Source: DUPQ01 sp022706885 (GTDB lineage: Bacteria > Bacillota > Clostridia > DUPQ01). From it: DNA of 20,443 bases. A program made the translations under genes and the position numbers. The DNA lies in NCBI GenBank assembly GCA_022706885.1, contig JAKJBR010000021.1, positions 1-20,443 on the forward strand, written 5' to 3'. Under the pieces are notes generated by a model. It saw only the letters and a list, made by a program, of their open reading frames with translations, searched no databases and was not told the DNA's origin. Each line of letters begins with the position of its first letter. Position 1 is the stretch's first letter. Below are positions 1-8,911 of this stretch, piece by piece.

Positions 1-1623
1 TCTCCTTTGATTCAATATCTCAATATGTTCATTTATATGCGTAAATCCCGTGTAATATATTGTAAAAGAGCTTGCACTCTTAGGTACCGAACCTCTCATA
101 ATGTCATGATAAATATGGCTGTTGTGAGTATTTGTTATAGTCAGTATGTTACCGTCTTTTTCAATGTCAATGTCACCTTCATTGAAGGTCATATGTTCTC
201 CCGGTAGGCAATCATACAGTTTATCTTTGTTCTTTACGGTACAGGGAGCGGTAAAGCAGAACTCCACCTTATAGGGAACCTGGTCCATGCCTTCGGATTT
301 TATATCCATACAAACACCTGTATCCTTAAGAGCAATATTAACATTATAAGTCAGTTGTACTCTGTTTATAACAGGTCTTTTGGAGTGGTCCATTTCTTTC
401 CATACAACTGTGTTCGGTTTCTCCGGCAGAGGTCCGTGATATTTGCCTTCGGCGGTCATTGTAAAACGGTAAGTGTCATCTCCCGTTTTCTCTATTTTTT
501 GGGGAATAAGCTGTGCCACCGCAAAGAAGGATGCACATACTCTTACGAAACACCGTAAATTGCCCTTCTGTACAAAAAGGAAATTGGGGGATCGGGTAAG
601 TAATGTTACGGAAAAGTCCTCATTCTTTCTTCTTACTATATCCTTATGGAATATGTTAAAAGAGGCGGGACGGGTAACGGTTTTCGGCTCATACTCTTTA
701 AGCTTCGGATTGAGTAAATACATCCACAGAACCGAAGGTCCCCTGCCTGTCCTTTCTTTTATACTGTTAAAAATCTCATCTGCCATTCCGGCAAATAAAG
801 GATTCTTATCCAGATAAGACATGTGCAGGTATGAATGATAATATCCGTCGGGATAGAAGGTTGCACTCACATCTCCCTCCTGCTTGTCTTTTCTGTTGGA
901 GTTTTGTGTAAACATGGTAAAGTCCGGCTCTATGTAGTACAACATCAGTTCCAGGTTTTTTCTAACGCTCTCCAGATAATAGTCATTTTTTGTTTCTTCG
1001 GCAATGATAATGAAAGCGTTATTGCACTCTCTGTTGTACATCGGAGATCTTTCGGTATACTCTCCCGCTTCATCTATATCCACACCCTCATTTAAATATG
1101 CCTCCGAAATCTCTTTAAGGTACTCCATCTTAACCTCGTTGTACAGCATAAGCGCCGATGAGGAATACATCCATCTGTGGTTGGGTGTAATAGTACCTCC
1201 GTTACATACGCCTTTTGCTACCGGAACAAGATAAGCTTTCAGTCTGTCCCTAAGAGCAATTTCTTCTTCCGTCTTAGCATATTTTTTCATGATTCTGTAT
1301 CCTCTTACAAGAAAATTCGATAAGAGTACAGGTCCCGTTTTGTAATCGCTTATCTTGGTATCCACAGTGTAGTCTTCACGCTGAGCGGAATACAGGTAGT
1401 CTATGAGGCAGTTCATTATATACAACAAATTTTTATCACGGTAAAACTTACTGTCTTTGCAGTAATAGCCGGAAGACATGGTCTCTATAGGTACCGCATT
1501 GTTGGCATAGTCGGGAAAACCGTAAGCGCCGTATATGATACGCTCATCGGGATTAAAGCGTTTTAAGTCATTCTCGATAGCCGCCTCGTTGCCTTTGACT
1601 ATGTCCGGGTAGTGCGATTTCAT
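1..1623 (-). CDS. Heparinase II/III-like toroid protein, second of a tandem pair (3' end cut by window edge)
   Basis: I translated this frame by hand from the ATG at 1623: it stays open for all 541 codons to base 1, so the gene continues off the left edge. It is a clear paralogue of the neighbour at 1620-3251. Shared blocks include TPNHRW, FTMFTQNSNR, LRCFVR(I/V)CASFFAVAQ and MRGSVP, the last close to the C-terminus, so probably only a few residues are missing. The start overlaps the upstream stop as ATGA (1620-1623), which implies translational coupling. No signal peptide is visible, so the protein should be cytoplasmic. An all-helical N-terminal half with an NHRW block followed by a beta-rich C-terminal half fits the (alpha/alpha)6-toroid plus beta-sandwich plan of heparinase-like polysaccharide lyases. 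That family call is inference from layout and motifs; the substrate is unknown. The plus-strand ORFs here are shadows. Confidence 0.8.
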   Translation of the reverse strand, partial: MKSHYPDIVKGNEAAIENDLKRFNPDERIIYGAYGFPDYANNAVPIETMSSGYYCKDSKFYRDKNLLYIMNCLIDYLYSAQREDYTVDTKISDYKTGPVLLSNFLVRGYRIMKKYAKTEEEIALRDRLKAYLVPVAKGVCNGGTITPNHRWMYSSSALMLYNEVKMEYLKEISEAYLNEGVDIDEAGEYTERSPMYNRECNNAFIIIAEETKNDYYLESVRKNLELMLYYIEPDFTMFTQNSNRKDKQEGDVSATFYPDGYYHSYLHMSYLDKNPLFAGMADEIFNSIKERTGRGPSVLWMYLLNPKLKEYEPKTVTRPASFNIFHKDIVRRKNEDFSVTLLTRSPNFLFVQKGNLRCFVRVCASFFAVAQLIPQKIEKTGDDTYRFTMTAEGKYHGPLPEKPNTVVWKEMDHSKRPVINRVQLTYNVNIALKDTGVCMDIKSEGMDQVPYKVEFCFTAPCTVKNKDKLYDCLPGEHMTFNEGDIDIEKDGNILTITNTHNSHIYHDIMRGSVPKSASSFTIYYTGFTHINEHIEILNQRR

Positions 1624-3251
1624 TTTGTCTCCTTCGTACCTATTATGTCAACAGATGCATCTATATGCGTAAAACTTGTATAGTAAACAGTGAATACACC
1701 CTTGCAGGGAGGTACCGAACCTCTCATATCTTTATGATATGTGTGTTCGGAAAAACTGTTTGTAAGGGTTAGACAATCATTCTCTTTTTTAATCTTTATC
1801 TCTTTTGCATTTACCGATAAACACTCATCGGGAAGTCCTTTAAGTTCCACAGAATCATATTGTACATCTACGGAAGGAGTTATGCAAAACTCTATCTTGC
1901 ACGGAACATTATCGCATCCTTCCGTTTTTACATTCAGACTCACCCTGTCAGGCTTAATACTCACCGTAACTATATATTCCAAATCCACCTTGTTATTAAC
2001 CGGTCTTAAGGAATGATCCATGTCCTTCCATACGGTAGTTGCCGGTTTTACCGGCAGAGGCCCGTAATACTCGCCGTGCGCTTTCATCTTCATCCGATAT
2101 GTATCCTTACCGATAAGCTCTATTGACAAAGGCTTGAATTGAGCCACGGCAAAGAAAGAAGCACAAATCCTTACAAAACATCTCAAATCACCTATCTGCA
2201 CGAAAAGGAAGTTGGGTGTTCTTGTAAGAATAGATGCGGAAAAATCTTCATTTCTGTATCGCACTATATCACCGTGAAATATATTGTATGAAGTGGGATA
2301 CTGCTCCATCTTCGGCTCATATTCCATAAGTTCGGGATATGCCAGATACATCCACAGTGATCCCGGACCCGTTCCATGTATCTTTTCCACGGCATTGTAT
2401 ATATCGTCTGCAAACTTGGCATACTGCGGGTTATTTGTCAGATAGGACATATGCAGATATGTATAGTAAAGATAGTACGGTTTTGTAACGGCATTAACAT
2501 TGCCTTCATGCGTATCCACTCTGTTGGAGTTTTGGGTGAACATGGTAAAGTTGGGTTCTAAATAACGGAACAATAAATCCATGTTTTTCTTGGCATATTC
2601 AAGATAACTCCTATCACCGGTTTCCAAAGCTATCTGCATGAAAGAGGTGTTACATACTTCGCTGTAATGCGGAGAACGCTCGGTATATTCACCGAACTCA
2701 CTCATATCCACACCTTCGTTCAGATAGGCGAAAGCTAAGTTTCTTAAGTCGGCACTGTCCATTATGTTTGCCAGCATAAGCATTCCCGATGCTCCTATCC
2801 ATCTGTGATTGGGCGTATGAATTCCTCCGTTCAGCAAGGATTTTTCCATCATCGGAAGATAGTCGGTAAATCTTTTTAGCAGTTTCTTTTCCTCATCGGT
2901 CGATGCATACATTTGCATTATCCTGTATGCTCTGGATACATTTACGGCCTCAAATAAAGGCGGACAGAAGAAGTTGCTTTCCATCATATCTATTGTGAAG
3001 TTGGGCCTGTGATGGCTTTCCATGAAGGCAAGCACATTATGCATCAGTTCCAGAAGTTTCGGGTCTTTGTAGTACTTGTTGTCTTTACAATAATACCCTG
3101 CCGCCAAAGAGTCCATAGGTGTAGTGTGCATTGCGTGTGAAGCATATCCGTAAGAATTCCTGAATGCCCGAATAGCGGGATCATATATACGGGAATACGT
3201 GTCAATAGACGCTTCGTTACTTTTCACATTGCCTAAATAATGTTTTTTCAT
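1620..3251 (-). CDS. Heparinase II/III-like toroid protein, first of a tandem pair
   Basis: This 543-residue protein has no signal peptide. Residues of about 1-300 are helical and aromatic-rich with TPNHRW near residue 148 and FTMFTQNSNR near 237. The C-terminal part from about 340 is beta-rich (LRCFVRICASFFAVAQ, then alternating strands, then MRGSVPP). This resembles proteins with an (alpha/alpha)6 toroid followed by a beta-sandwich, as in heparinase-like lyases and related unsaturated-uronyl or oligosaccharide enzymes. I cannot assign a reaction. It starts only 7 bp after the ROK kinase stop and has no visible Shine-Dalgarno sequence (the bases before the ATG are AT-rich), so translation is probably by reinitiation from the kinase gene. 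It ends in an ATGA overlap with its paralogue. Context suggests a cytoplasmic step in oligosaccharide use. It could instead be an inactive binding protein of the same fold. Confidence 0.8.
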   Translation of the reverse strand: MKKHYLGNVKSNEASIDTYSRIYDPAIRAFRNSYGYASHAMHTTPMDSLAAGYYCKDNKYYKDPKLLELMHNVLAFMESHHRPNFTIDMMESNFFCPPLFEAVNVSRAYRIMQMYASTDEEKKLLKRFTDYLPMMEKSLLNGGIHTPNHRWIGASGMLMLANIMDSADLRNLAFAYLNEGVDMSEFGEYTERSPHYSEVCNTSFMQIALETGDRSYLEYAKKNMDLLFRYLEPNFTMFTQNSNRVDTHEGNVNAVTKPYYLYYTYLHMSYLTNNPQYAKFADDIYNAVEKIHGTGPGSLWMYLAYPELMEYEPKMEQYPTSYNIFHGDIVRYRNEDFSASILTRTPNFLFVQIGDLRCFVRICASFFAVAQFKPLSIELIGKDTYRMKMKAHGEYYGPLPVKPATTVWKDMDHSLRPVNNKVDLEYIVTVSIKPDRVSLNVKTEGCDNVPCKIEFCITPSVDVQYDSVELKGLPDECLSVNAKEIKIKKENDCLTLTNSFSEHTYHKDMRGSVPPCKGVFTVYYTSFTHIDASVDIIGTKETK

Positions 3252-3258
3252 AAAATAT

Positions 3259-4206
3259 TTATTCGGTGAGCATTGCCGCTCCTACCACACCCGCATCATT
3301 TCCCATTTGCGCTATAACCAATGTTGATGAAGGTGTCTCCTCTCTCGTATATTTGTATTTCAATATATATTCTCTCAACGGGATAAGCAACCTGTCGCCT
3401 TCGTTGCATACTCCTCCGCCTAAAGCTATAACCTCCGGCTGGAATATGTTTATTATATTTACCAGCCCTTCTCCGATATACCTTATATAGGTGTCGCAAA
3501 CATTCTTTGCCACCGAATCTCCCATTCGTTCGGCTTCAAAAGCGGTTCTGGCACTTATATTATCCAAATTGTGCCCGCATGCTTCCCATATCTTGGAATC
3601 TCTGTTTGCAAGTGCCGCTTTTTTTGTCTGAGCGATGAGAGCGGTAGCCGAAGCATAAGCCTCATAACATCCGTTCCTTCCGCATGTGCAGGGCTCGCCG
3701 TCCATTACCAAAGTGTGATGACCTATTTCCGCTGCAGCATAATTGAATCCGCTGTAAACCTTATTGCCGATAACCACTCCGCTGCCTATTCCGGTACCTA
3801 ATGTTATGGTAACCGAACAGTATGTACCTTTGACCGCTCCGCAGACACTTTCCGCAAGCGCCGCAACATTGGCATCATTGTCAATGTATACGGGAAGAGC
3901 AAAATACTTCTGCAGCTCTTTCCTTATATTCACATTTCTCATTCCGAGATTATTGTTATATATCAGTATGCCGTTTACCTTGTCGGGAGTTCCAGGGCAT
4001 CCCACCCCTATTTTTTCTATGTCGTTTTCACTCATCCCGGCTTTTTCGATAAGCTTTTTGCAGAGTTTGGCCATATCTCTCAATACGGCTTCGTAGCCTC
4101 TTTCGCTTTTTGTCGGCACCTTGTCCTTAACAATTATATTACCGCTTTTGTCTACTATACCCGCCTTGATTGCGGTTCCTCCGAGGTCAATTCCGATACT
4201 GTACAT
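3259..4206 (-). CDS. glcK: ROK family sugar kinase, probable glucokinase
   Basis: This 315-residue cytoplasmic protein has the full ROK set. The phosphate-binding DLGGTAIKAG is at residues 7-16. DNDANVAA at 109-116 carries the likely catalytic Asp at 111. GTGIGSG is at 137-143. EIGHH at 160-164 is followed by CTCGRNGCYE, the zinc-binding ROK signature (His163, Cys173, Cys175, Cys180). Length and N-terminus match Gram-positive ROK glucokinases such as B. subtilis GlcK (ATP + glucose to glucose-6-phosphate). N-acetylmannosamine, fructose or another hexose cannot be excluded, so the symbol is provisional. The frame is open upstream to 4287, but the ATG at 4206 is chosen because AGGAGGGA precedes it at good spacing and the family N-terminus begins there; the longer start would overlap ecfT. 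It lies 10 bp after ecfT and 7 bp before the heparinase-like gene, so it is in the operon. Confidence 0.9.
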   Translation of the reverse strand: MYSIGIDLGGTAIKAGIVDKSGNIIVKDKVPTKSERGYEAVLRDMAKLCKKLIEKAGMSENDIEKIGVGCPGTPDKVNGILIYNNNLGMRNVNIRKELQKYFALPVYIDNDANVAALAESVCGAVKGTYCSVTITLGTGIGSGVVIGNKVYSGFNYAAAEIGHHTLVMDGEPCTCGRNGCYEAYASATALIAQTKKAALANRDSKIWEACGHNLDNISARTAFEAERMGDSVAKNVCDTYIRYIGEGLVNIINIFQPEVIALGGGVCNEGDRLLIPLREYILKYKYTREETPSSTLVIAQMGNDAGVVGAAMLTE

Positions 4207-4216
4207 GTCTTCCCTC

Positions 4217-5014
4217 CTATAACACATATTGCAGCACCAAAGCGGCTGCAACAAACAAAATATATACCATAAATATGGCAAGGTCAATCTTTCCGTACTT
4301 CAATTCGCTTATACTTGTACGCCCCTCCGAACCGTTATAGCAGCGGGCATCCATGGCTGTCGCCAGATCGTCCGCTCTCTTGAAAGAGGATATGAAAAGG
4401 GGCACCAAAACCGGTATGAAACTCCTGGTTCTCGCAACTATATTCCCCGTACCTATATCCGCTCCTCTGGCTGCCTGAGCCTTAATTATCTTCTCGGTCT
4501 CTTCCATGAGAGTAGGTATGAACCTCAATGCAATGGATATCATCATGGCTATTTCCGCTATGGGAACTTTAAGATATTTCAAAGGATACATCAGCTTCTC
4601 GATACCCACTGTAAACACCAAAGGTGTCGTAGTATATGTCATAAGCGACCCTGCGGAAATCAACAACAATATTCTTGCACTTACCAAAGCCGATGTCACA
4701 AGCCCTTCTTTAGTAACGGTGATAAATCCGAGAGTAAATAACGGAGTACCGGTCGCAAAGAAAATATTCAGTATCATGGTAAATATGACAATATATATGA
4801 CAGGTTTGAGTCCTTTTATTGCGTACCGCAAACTGATTCCCGAAACGAGATAAGCAGTTACGACAAACACCGCACTTAAAAGCAACGGATAAAAAGAGTC
4901 AATTATGAGTAAGAGAATCATGGTAAGAAAGGTCATGATTATCTTAAGGCGCGGATCGGCCTTATGTATAATTGAATCTCCCGGTATGTATTGTCCTATA
5001 GTTATTCCCTGCAC
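4217..5014 (-). CDS. ecfT: Energy-coupling factor transporter transmembrane protein EcfT
   Basis: This 265-residue polytopic membrane protein has the EcfT layout: an N-terminal cluster of hydrophobic segments (about 25-60, 70-90, 105-130), then a cytoplasmic helical region with the two Ala-Arg coupling motifs, AQAARGAD (179-186) and AMDARCY (220-226), and a last membrane segment at about 243-262. In the family these motifs dock into the grooves of the EcfA ATPases, and EcfT joins a substrate-specific S-component to them. Cys in place of Gly in the second motif is a known variant. The start is GTG at 5014, preceded by AGGAGA 8 bases upstream. Unusually, no ecfA ATPase gene adjoins it: the upstream neighbour is a thioesterase and the downstream one a sugar kinase. 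bioY, an S-component gene, lies about 4 kb away on the other strand, so this EcfT probably belongs to a shared (group II) ECF system. Confidence 0.93.
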   Translation of the reverse strand: MQGITIGQYIPGDSIIHKADPRLKIIMTFLTMILLLIIDSFYPLLLSAVFVVTAYLVSGISLRYAIKGLKPVIYIVIFTMILNIFFATGTPLFTLGFITVTKEGLVTSALVSARILLLISAGSLMTYTTTPLVFTVGIEKLMYPLKYLKVPIAEIAMMISIALRFIPTLMEETEKIIKAQAARGADIGTGNIVARTRSFIPVLVPLFISSFKRADDLATAMDARCYNGSEGRTSISELKYGKIDLAIFMVYILFVAAALVLQYVL

Positions 5015-5042
5015 TTAAAAAGTCTCCTGTCCAATCCGATAA

Positions 5043-5070
5043 ATTATATCACAATTGTTTCCATATACAA
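5043..5070 (-). promoter_or_regulatory. Probable internal sigma-A promoter before ecfT
   Basis: On the minus strand TTGTAT (5070-5065) and TATAAT (5048-5043) are separated by 16 bp, and TGA directly before the -10 box makes it an extended -10. It fills most of the 57 bp gap between the thioesterase stop and the ecfT start, the widest gap in the left operon. It would allow ecfT, the sugar kinase and the two toroid-enzyme genes to be transcribed without the upstream genes. Seen by eye only; no terminator was found in the gap. Confidence 0.5.
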
Positions 5071-5071
5071 C

Positions 5072-5545
5072 CTAAACACAGCCGGTACCGTTCTTTCGTT
5101 CCTTACGCTTATAATACCTCTTTTTACCCATTTCCCAGTCGCATCGCTCTTCTTCGGTTTCCAATATTAAACCGGGAACTTCCACCGGTCTTTCATTCTC
5201 ATCCAATGCCACCATTACGACATATGCTACATTTATGAGTTTCTTTTCTCCGTTCAACTCCTCCACATACGACTTGACACATACTTCCATGGAGGTTTTT
5301 CCGACATATGTCAGCTTAGCGGTGAGAAGCACCGTATCGTTGGCATAAGCCGGTCCTTTAAATTCCAGCGAATCCACCGCTACCGTAGTAACATTGCGGT
5401 TGGAATGTCTTCTTGCGGCTATTGCGGCGGTTATGTCTATCCATTCCATAATACGTCCTCCGAACAGTCTGTCATTGCCGTTTAATGCGGACTGGGTTAA
5501 TATCTGTGCCTGTTCGATATATGAATCTCTAACATACTTTTTCAT
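5072..5545 (-). CDS. Acyl-CoA thioesterase, hotdog fold (YkhA/YciA type)
   Basis: This 157-residue cytoplasmic protein has a single hotdog domain. The N-terminal half has the hallmark N-x-x-x-x-L-FGGRIMEWID (about 24-37), followed by AAIAARRHS, then VTTVAVDSLEFKGPA (52-66) and LTYVGKTSMEV (78-88), as in acyl-CoA hydrolases of the YkhA/YciA group, which release CoA from short- to medium-chain acyl-CoA. The last 25 residues are charged and lysine-rich. The frame is open to 5569, but the ATG at 5545 is chosen because GAGGAG lies at normal distance before it and nothing similar precedes the longer start. This also leaves only one base between it and the TAG of the upstream gene, consistent with coupling. 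Its role in this operon is not obvious; thioesterases often sit in operons without functional linkage. Confidence 0.88.
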   Translation of the reverse strand: MKKYVRDSYIEQAQILTQSALNGNDRLFGGRIMEWIDITAAIAARRHSNRNVTTVAVDSLEFKGPAYANDTVLLTAKLTYVGKTSMEVCVKSYVEELNGEKKLINVAYVVMVALDENERPVEVPGLILETEEERCDWEMGKKRYYKRKERKNGTGCV

Positions 5546-5546
5546 C

Positions 5547-6464
5547 CTATTTCTCCTCGTAAAATTCATTAATTGTTATGGTCTTAAACCGTAATCCTTC
5601 CGCATTTTGTGTTACGGTCATCATTCCCGACTTTGTTATACTCACATTGATTATATCTCCCTGGGGGAGTTTCTGAATGGTTATTTTATCCACAAGGCAG
5701 TCTAAAGTAAGCCACTTTCTTGAAATATCGCTCATAATATATTTCAGTTTTCCCGTACCTTGTTCAATCACTTTATCGAATATATTTTTCCCGACCAATG
5801 CATCTATATGGGATATGACATTATTCGTATCCCAAAACTGCCTGCTGAGTTCATAACCCGCCTTTTCGCCCAGCATATATGCAGCGGCGGCCGCATCCAG
5901 AACATTTTTGTTGGTTATAAACTCGGAAATACCCAATGCAGCGGCGGCACGCGTTAAAGGTGCACCTTTTTTCCTGACTTTATCCACTATGGCCAACTGC
6001 ATAAGCTGGAAAATAACCACCTCTTTTACCGTTAAAAAGACATCGATAGGCTGAGTATCGGTAAAGTCGAAATCCTGCAGGAAGTCTCTTCTTATCTTTT
6101 GCACAAGATCCTTTTCCTCTATGGGAGACTCTATTGTAATTATGCTGTGGTCGTTTTTGGGCAACAGTCGCAACCAGAATCCTTTTGAAAAGCAGTAATG
6201 GGCAGTTGCCATATCTATGGAGTTGCAGCTTACCACCGACACAACCCTCTCGGGGGCTAACACGGCCTCCATAATGAGTCGGCCGGTAGTTGTTATTACT
6301 CCCTTTTTCACCAACCCCAATTTCGATAATTCGCTTTTTGCCCGCGTAAAAGAGGTCTTACTGTTTATGTCCGGATTATATACCGCCTGCGAGATATAGT
6401 TCTGCTTTATATCAGATAGGGCTATAAGGGCCGAATAGTCATGTGCACTTAAGATATAGAACAT
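5547..6464 (-). CDS. Protein of unknown function, possible N-terminal winged-helix
   Basis: I do not recognise this 305-residue, apparently soluble protein. Residues of about 1-75 look like a small helical domain ending in SKLGLVKKGVITTTGRLI, which could be a winged helix or a layout like the EspG-type proteins of ESX systems; this is weak. A central helical part (about 140-230) has alanine-rich stretches (DAAAAAYMLGEK). The C-terminal third is beta-rich (DKITIQKLPQGDIINVSI, then GMMTVTQNAEG). No membrane segments or signal peptide. Its ATG overlaps the stop of the 815-residue membrane protein by one base (TAATG), with GGAGGAGG just upstream, so the two are almost certainly co-translated and may work together, for example as a cytoplasmic partner of that protein's helical tail. 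The thioesterase gene follows after one base. Confidence 0.75.
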   Translation of the reverse strand: MFYILSAHDYSALIALSDIKQNYISQAVYNPDINSKTSFTRAKSELSKLGLVKKGVITTTGRLIMEAVLAPERVVSVVSCNSIDMATAHYCFSKGFWLRLLPKNDHSIITIESPIEEKDLVQKIRRDFLQDFDFTDTQPIDVFLTVKEVVIFQLMQLAIVDKVRKKGAPLTRAAAALGISEFITNKNVLDAAAAAYMLGEKAGYELSRQFWDTNNVISHIDALVGKNIFDKVIEQGTGKLKYIMSDISRKWLTLDCLVDKITIQKLPQGDIINVSITKSGMMTVTQNAEGLRFKTITINEFYEEK

Positions 6465-8911
6465 TATTCCTCCTCCTGCCAGTCAAACAGACTGCTGACC
6501 ACCAGTGATGTGTTTTCATGTCTGAAAGCGGCACCTTGAGCCTGTTTAGCCGCCCTTTCGGTGGCACAGGCGGTATAGCTCGAAAGATATTTCCGGTCTT
6601 TAGATGTAACAATACCGGCCGGCACTCTTTCGTACAATTTATCGGTTTCCTCCGCTTTGATTACGGTATCGGCAAATGCCTGAATAGATTTATAAGTAAG
6701 TTCGCCGTCTTTTACCATGCTCCTTATCTTTTCTCCGTATCTTCCGTTAACGGCGTTTTTGTATGCATTTTGCGCATCGCTTATCGAATCCAAAACAAGA
6801 GTCATTATTCCTCTTAAATGTATTGAAGGACTGGCAATTACTCCCGCTTTGGTGTTTTCCAGAGCAAATGCGTTTGCAAGCTCCATAAATGCACTGTACG
6901 ATGTACCCGATGCAAGACTCTGGAAGACATAGTTTGCATATACTATCTTGCCTGTGGCATTGGTTATCTCTTCGCCCCGCTGCTGCAGACCAAGTGAATC
7001 ATTGTTGTACCCCAAAGCTGCCAGACTGTTGGTAATGCCGGACAGACTGTTGAAGTAGGTGCTTATTGAGGATTCTATTGCACCGACACTTTTGTATGCA
7101 ACCGCATTATCTTTACTTCTTGAAAGAGTCTTTGTAAGTACCTCTCTGTATTTGGGCCATCCGGCTGCAAAAGCATTGGAAAATATTTCATAGAGATTTA
7201 CAAGATTATCGGCAAAATCACTTTCTGTCCGGATGTCGGTATACTTCTCTTCAGGTATCTCCTCTTTCTTATCCGTTCTCTTTACATCGGTCAGTAAACC
7301 TTTCTTTCTCTTCAACGTAAGTGATCCTACCGCTACGGCGGCACACAACATGGATGCGGTAACCGATGCTACATTGGAAAAAACCGTTCCTAAAGGCCCT
7401 AAATGATCATATGCGGTCCCGTCACCCGCCAACCATGTAAGAAAACCGTCAACAGGCGTTCGTTGAAGTCTGTATATATACTCCACCCTGCCTCCGAATG
7501 AAGCCTGTACCGAAACGGTTAAGTGGCAGTTGTTCTTGGTCAGCAAGTCATAGAGTTCGTAATAATCGGTGATTTTCAGGAAAAAAGCGGTATGCTCCTG
7601 CTGAAGCTCGGTAAAAACTCCTTCAACGGAAAAATCACGGCTTCCGGGAAAATACTTATTAACTTCCGGTTCTTTGGGATTGGGTTTATACGTTATGAAC
7701 ATAGCCGAGTTCAACTGTGTTTTCAGTGCCGTTTCCTCAGCCGATGTATAAACCAGTCTCGTTTCTATCATCACTCTTGATTCATCACCTGCATGTATTT
7801 TTTTCGGCAGACTCTTCCAAAAGTATTCAATGGTATATTGTGAATCCGCGGAATATTGTTTCCGTATATATCCGTCCGATACATATGTGTTGTCTTTAGG
7901 ATTTTTTTTGGTATCGGGATTAACCAGCTTGACATCCTGCAATATCCATACTCCTCTTATCTCACTTGTTACCGGTGCGGATAAAGCACTTAACGGATAA
8001 AGCAACATCATACAAACAAGGATAATCGGGAATATACGTTTAAAATCGGCTTTGTGAAGCATAATAAATTCGATAAACTTTAAAACAAGAAATATCACAA
8101 TCAGCACAATACCGATATAGTATGACAAAAACGGAAAATTAAACAAAAAGGTAGGAACGGCCAGTAAAAGACCGGTAACATATCCCCCCATTGCCTTCAA
8201 TGTTGTATCCTCGTCTCTTGAATCGGAAAATACCCTGTGGAAAACATCCCAAGTAAAACCGTACTTTTTACCCATACCTCTGAAAAATATAACCGCAATT
8301 ATTAAGGAAATAATGCTTTTTGTCCACGCATTGTCACCGGTCAGCATATTGTATGCCATAAAGGAAAAACCCATGCCGAGAATAAACACATATACATCCT
8401 TCAGTGTTTTAAAACGAAAAGACTGAGAGATATATGTTTTTGCCCCCGGAATTACACCCTTAAAAGGTTTCTGCAACGAATACAGAGGTGTCAGCAGCAT
8501 TACAATAAAATATGCATATGCCATTTTGCCTAAAATACCTCCTGTAAGCCCCAAGAATCCTCCGTTCATCCCGGCATCGGCATAAGTAAAAAAGGAAAGT
8601 ATCCTTAAAAAAACCGTATCAATCCCTGCAGAGAAGAGAAGACTTACCGCAATCCATATGACTGCTACTGCAAATACAGGGATAAGATAAGTAGTTCTTC
8701 TCAAGCCCTTTCGTAAATCGATAAGCATATACTTTAAGCCCGTAAGCCCCAGCCTGTTTCTGCTTTTCTCTAAAGGCTTGCTGAACTGCATCATGTTTTC
8801 GGCAGCCGAATACTCCGGTACATTGGTAATACCTATGGGAGATCCGCATTTTCTGCAATATTTGGCTTTATCCGAAACTCGCAACCTGCAGTTTTGACAT
8901 ACTCTGGACAA
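6464..8911 (-). CDS. Large zinc-ribbon multi-pass membrane protein of unknown function
   Basis: Numbered from the GTG at 8917, this is an 817-residue protein. An N-terminal zinc ribbon (Cys7, Cys10, Cys21, Cys24, as CQNC and CRKC) is followed by about seven membrane segments (roughly 76-95, 131-147, 175-192, 200-213, 244-262, 266-287, 296-313). Then comes a region of about 195 residues (315-507) that is probably extracytoplasmic, an eighth membrane segment (about 508-535), a basic stop-transfer stretch, and a helical cytoplasmic tail of about 260 residues. No known family is recognised. Start choice: AGGGAGG abuts the GTG at 8917 with no spacing, while the in-frame TTG at 8911 lies 6 bases after GGGAGG, so I prefer TTG (815 residues). 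It is first in the left operon, divergent from bioY, and overlaps the next gene by one base. It could be a signalling or transport scaffold, but that is a guess. Confidence 0.8.
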   Translation of the reverse strand: MSRVCQNCRLRVSDKAKYCRKCGSPIGITNVPEYSAAENMMQFSKPLEKSRNRLGLTGLKYMLIDLRKGLRRTTYLIPVFAVAVIWIAVSLLFSAGIDTVFLRILSFFTYADAGMNGGFLGLTGGILGKMAYAYFIVMLLTPLYSLQKPFKGVIPGAKTYISQSFRFKTLKDVYVFILGMGFSFMAYNMLTGDNAWTKSIISLIIAVIFFRGMGKKYGFTWDVFHRVFSDSRDEDTTLKAMGGYVTGLLLAVPTFLFNFPFLSYYIGIVLIVIFLVLKFIEFIMLHKADFKRIFPIILVCMMLLYPLSALSAPVTSEIRGVWILQDVKLVNPDTKKNPKDNTYVSDGYIRKQYSADSQYTIEYFWKSLPKKIHAGDESRVMIETRLVYTSAEETALKTQLNSAMFITYKPNPKEPEVNKYFPGSRDFSVEGVFTELQQEHTAFFLKITDYYELYDLLTKNNCHLTVSVQASFGGRVEYIYRLQRTPVDGFLTWLAGDGTAYDHLGPLGTVFSNVASVTASMLCAAVAVGSLTLKRKKGLLTDVKRTDKKEEIPEEKYTDIRTESDFADNLVNLYEIFSNAFAAGWPKYREVLTKTLSRSKDNAVAYKSVGAIESSISTYFNSLSGITNSLAALGYNNDSLGLQQRGEEITNATGKIVYANYVFQSLASGTSYSAFMELANAFALENTKAGVIASPSIHLRGIMTLVLDSISDAQNAYKNAVNGRYGEKIRSMVKDGELTYKSIQAFADTVIKAEETDKLYERVPAGIVTSKDRKYLSSYTACATERAAKQAQGAAFRHENTSLVVSSLFDWQEEE

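Noticed and set aside
355..1234. Plus-strand ORFs across the left edge as genes
   Set aside because: They are antisense to an uninterrupted minus-strand frame of 541 codons that is homologous to its neighbour; they have no ribosome sites or recognisable products.
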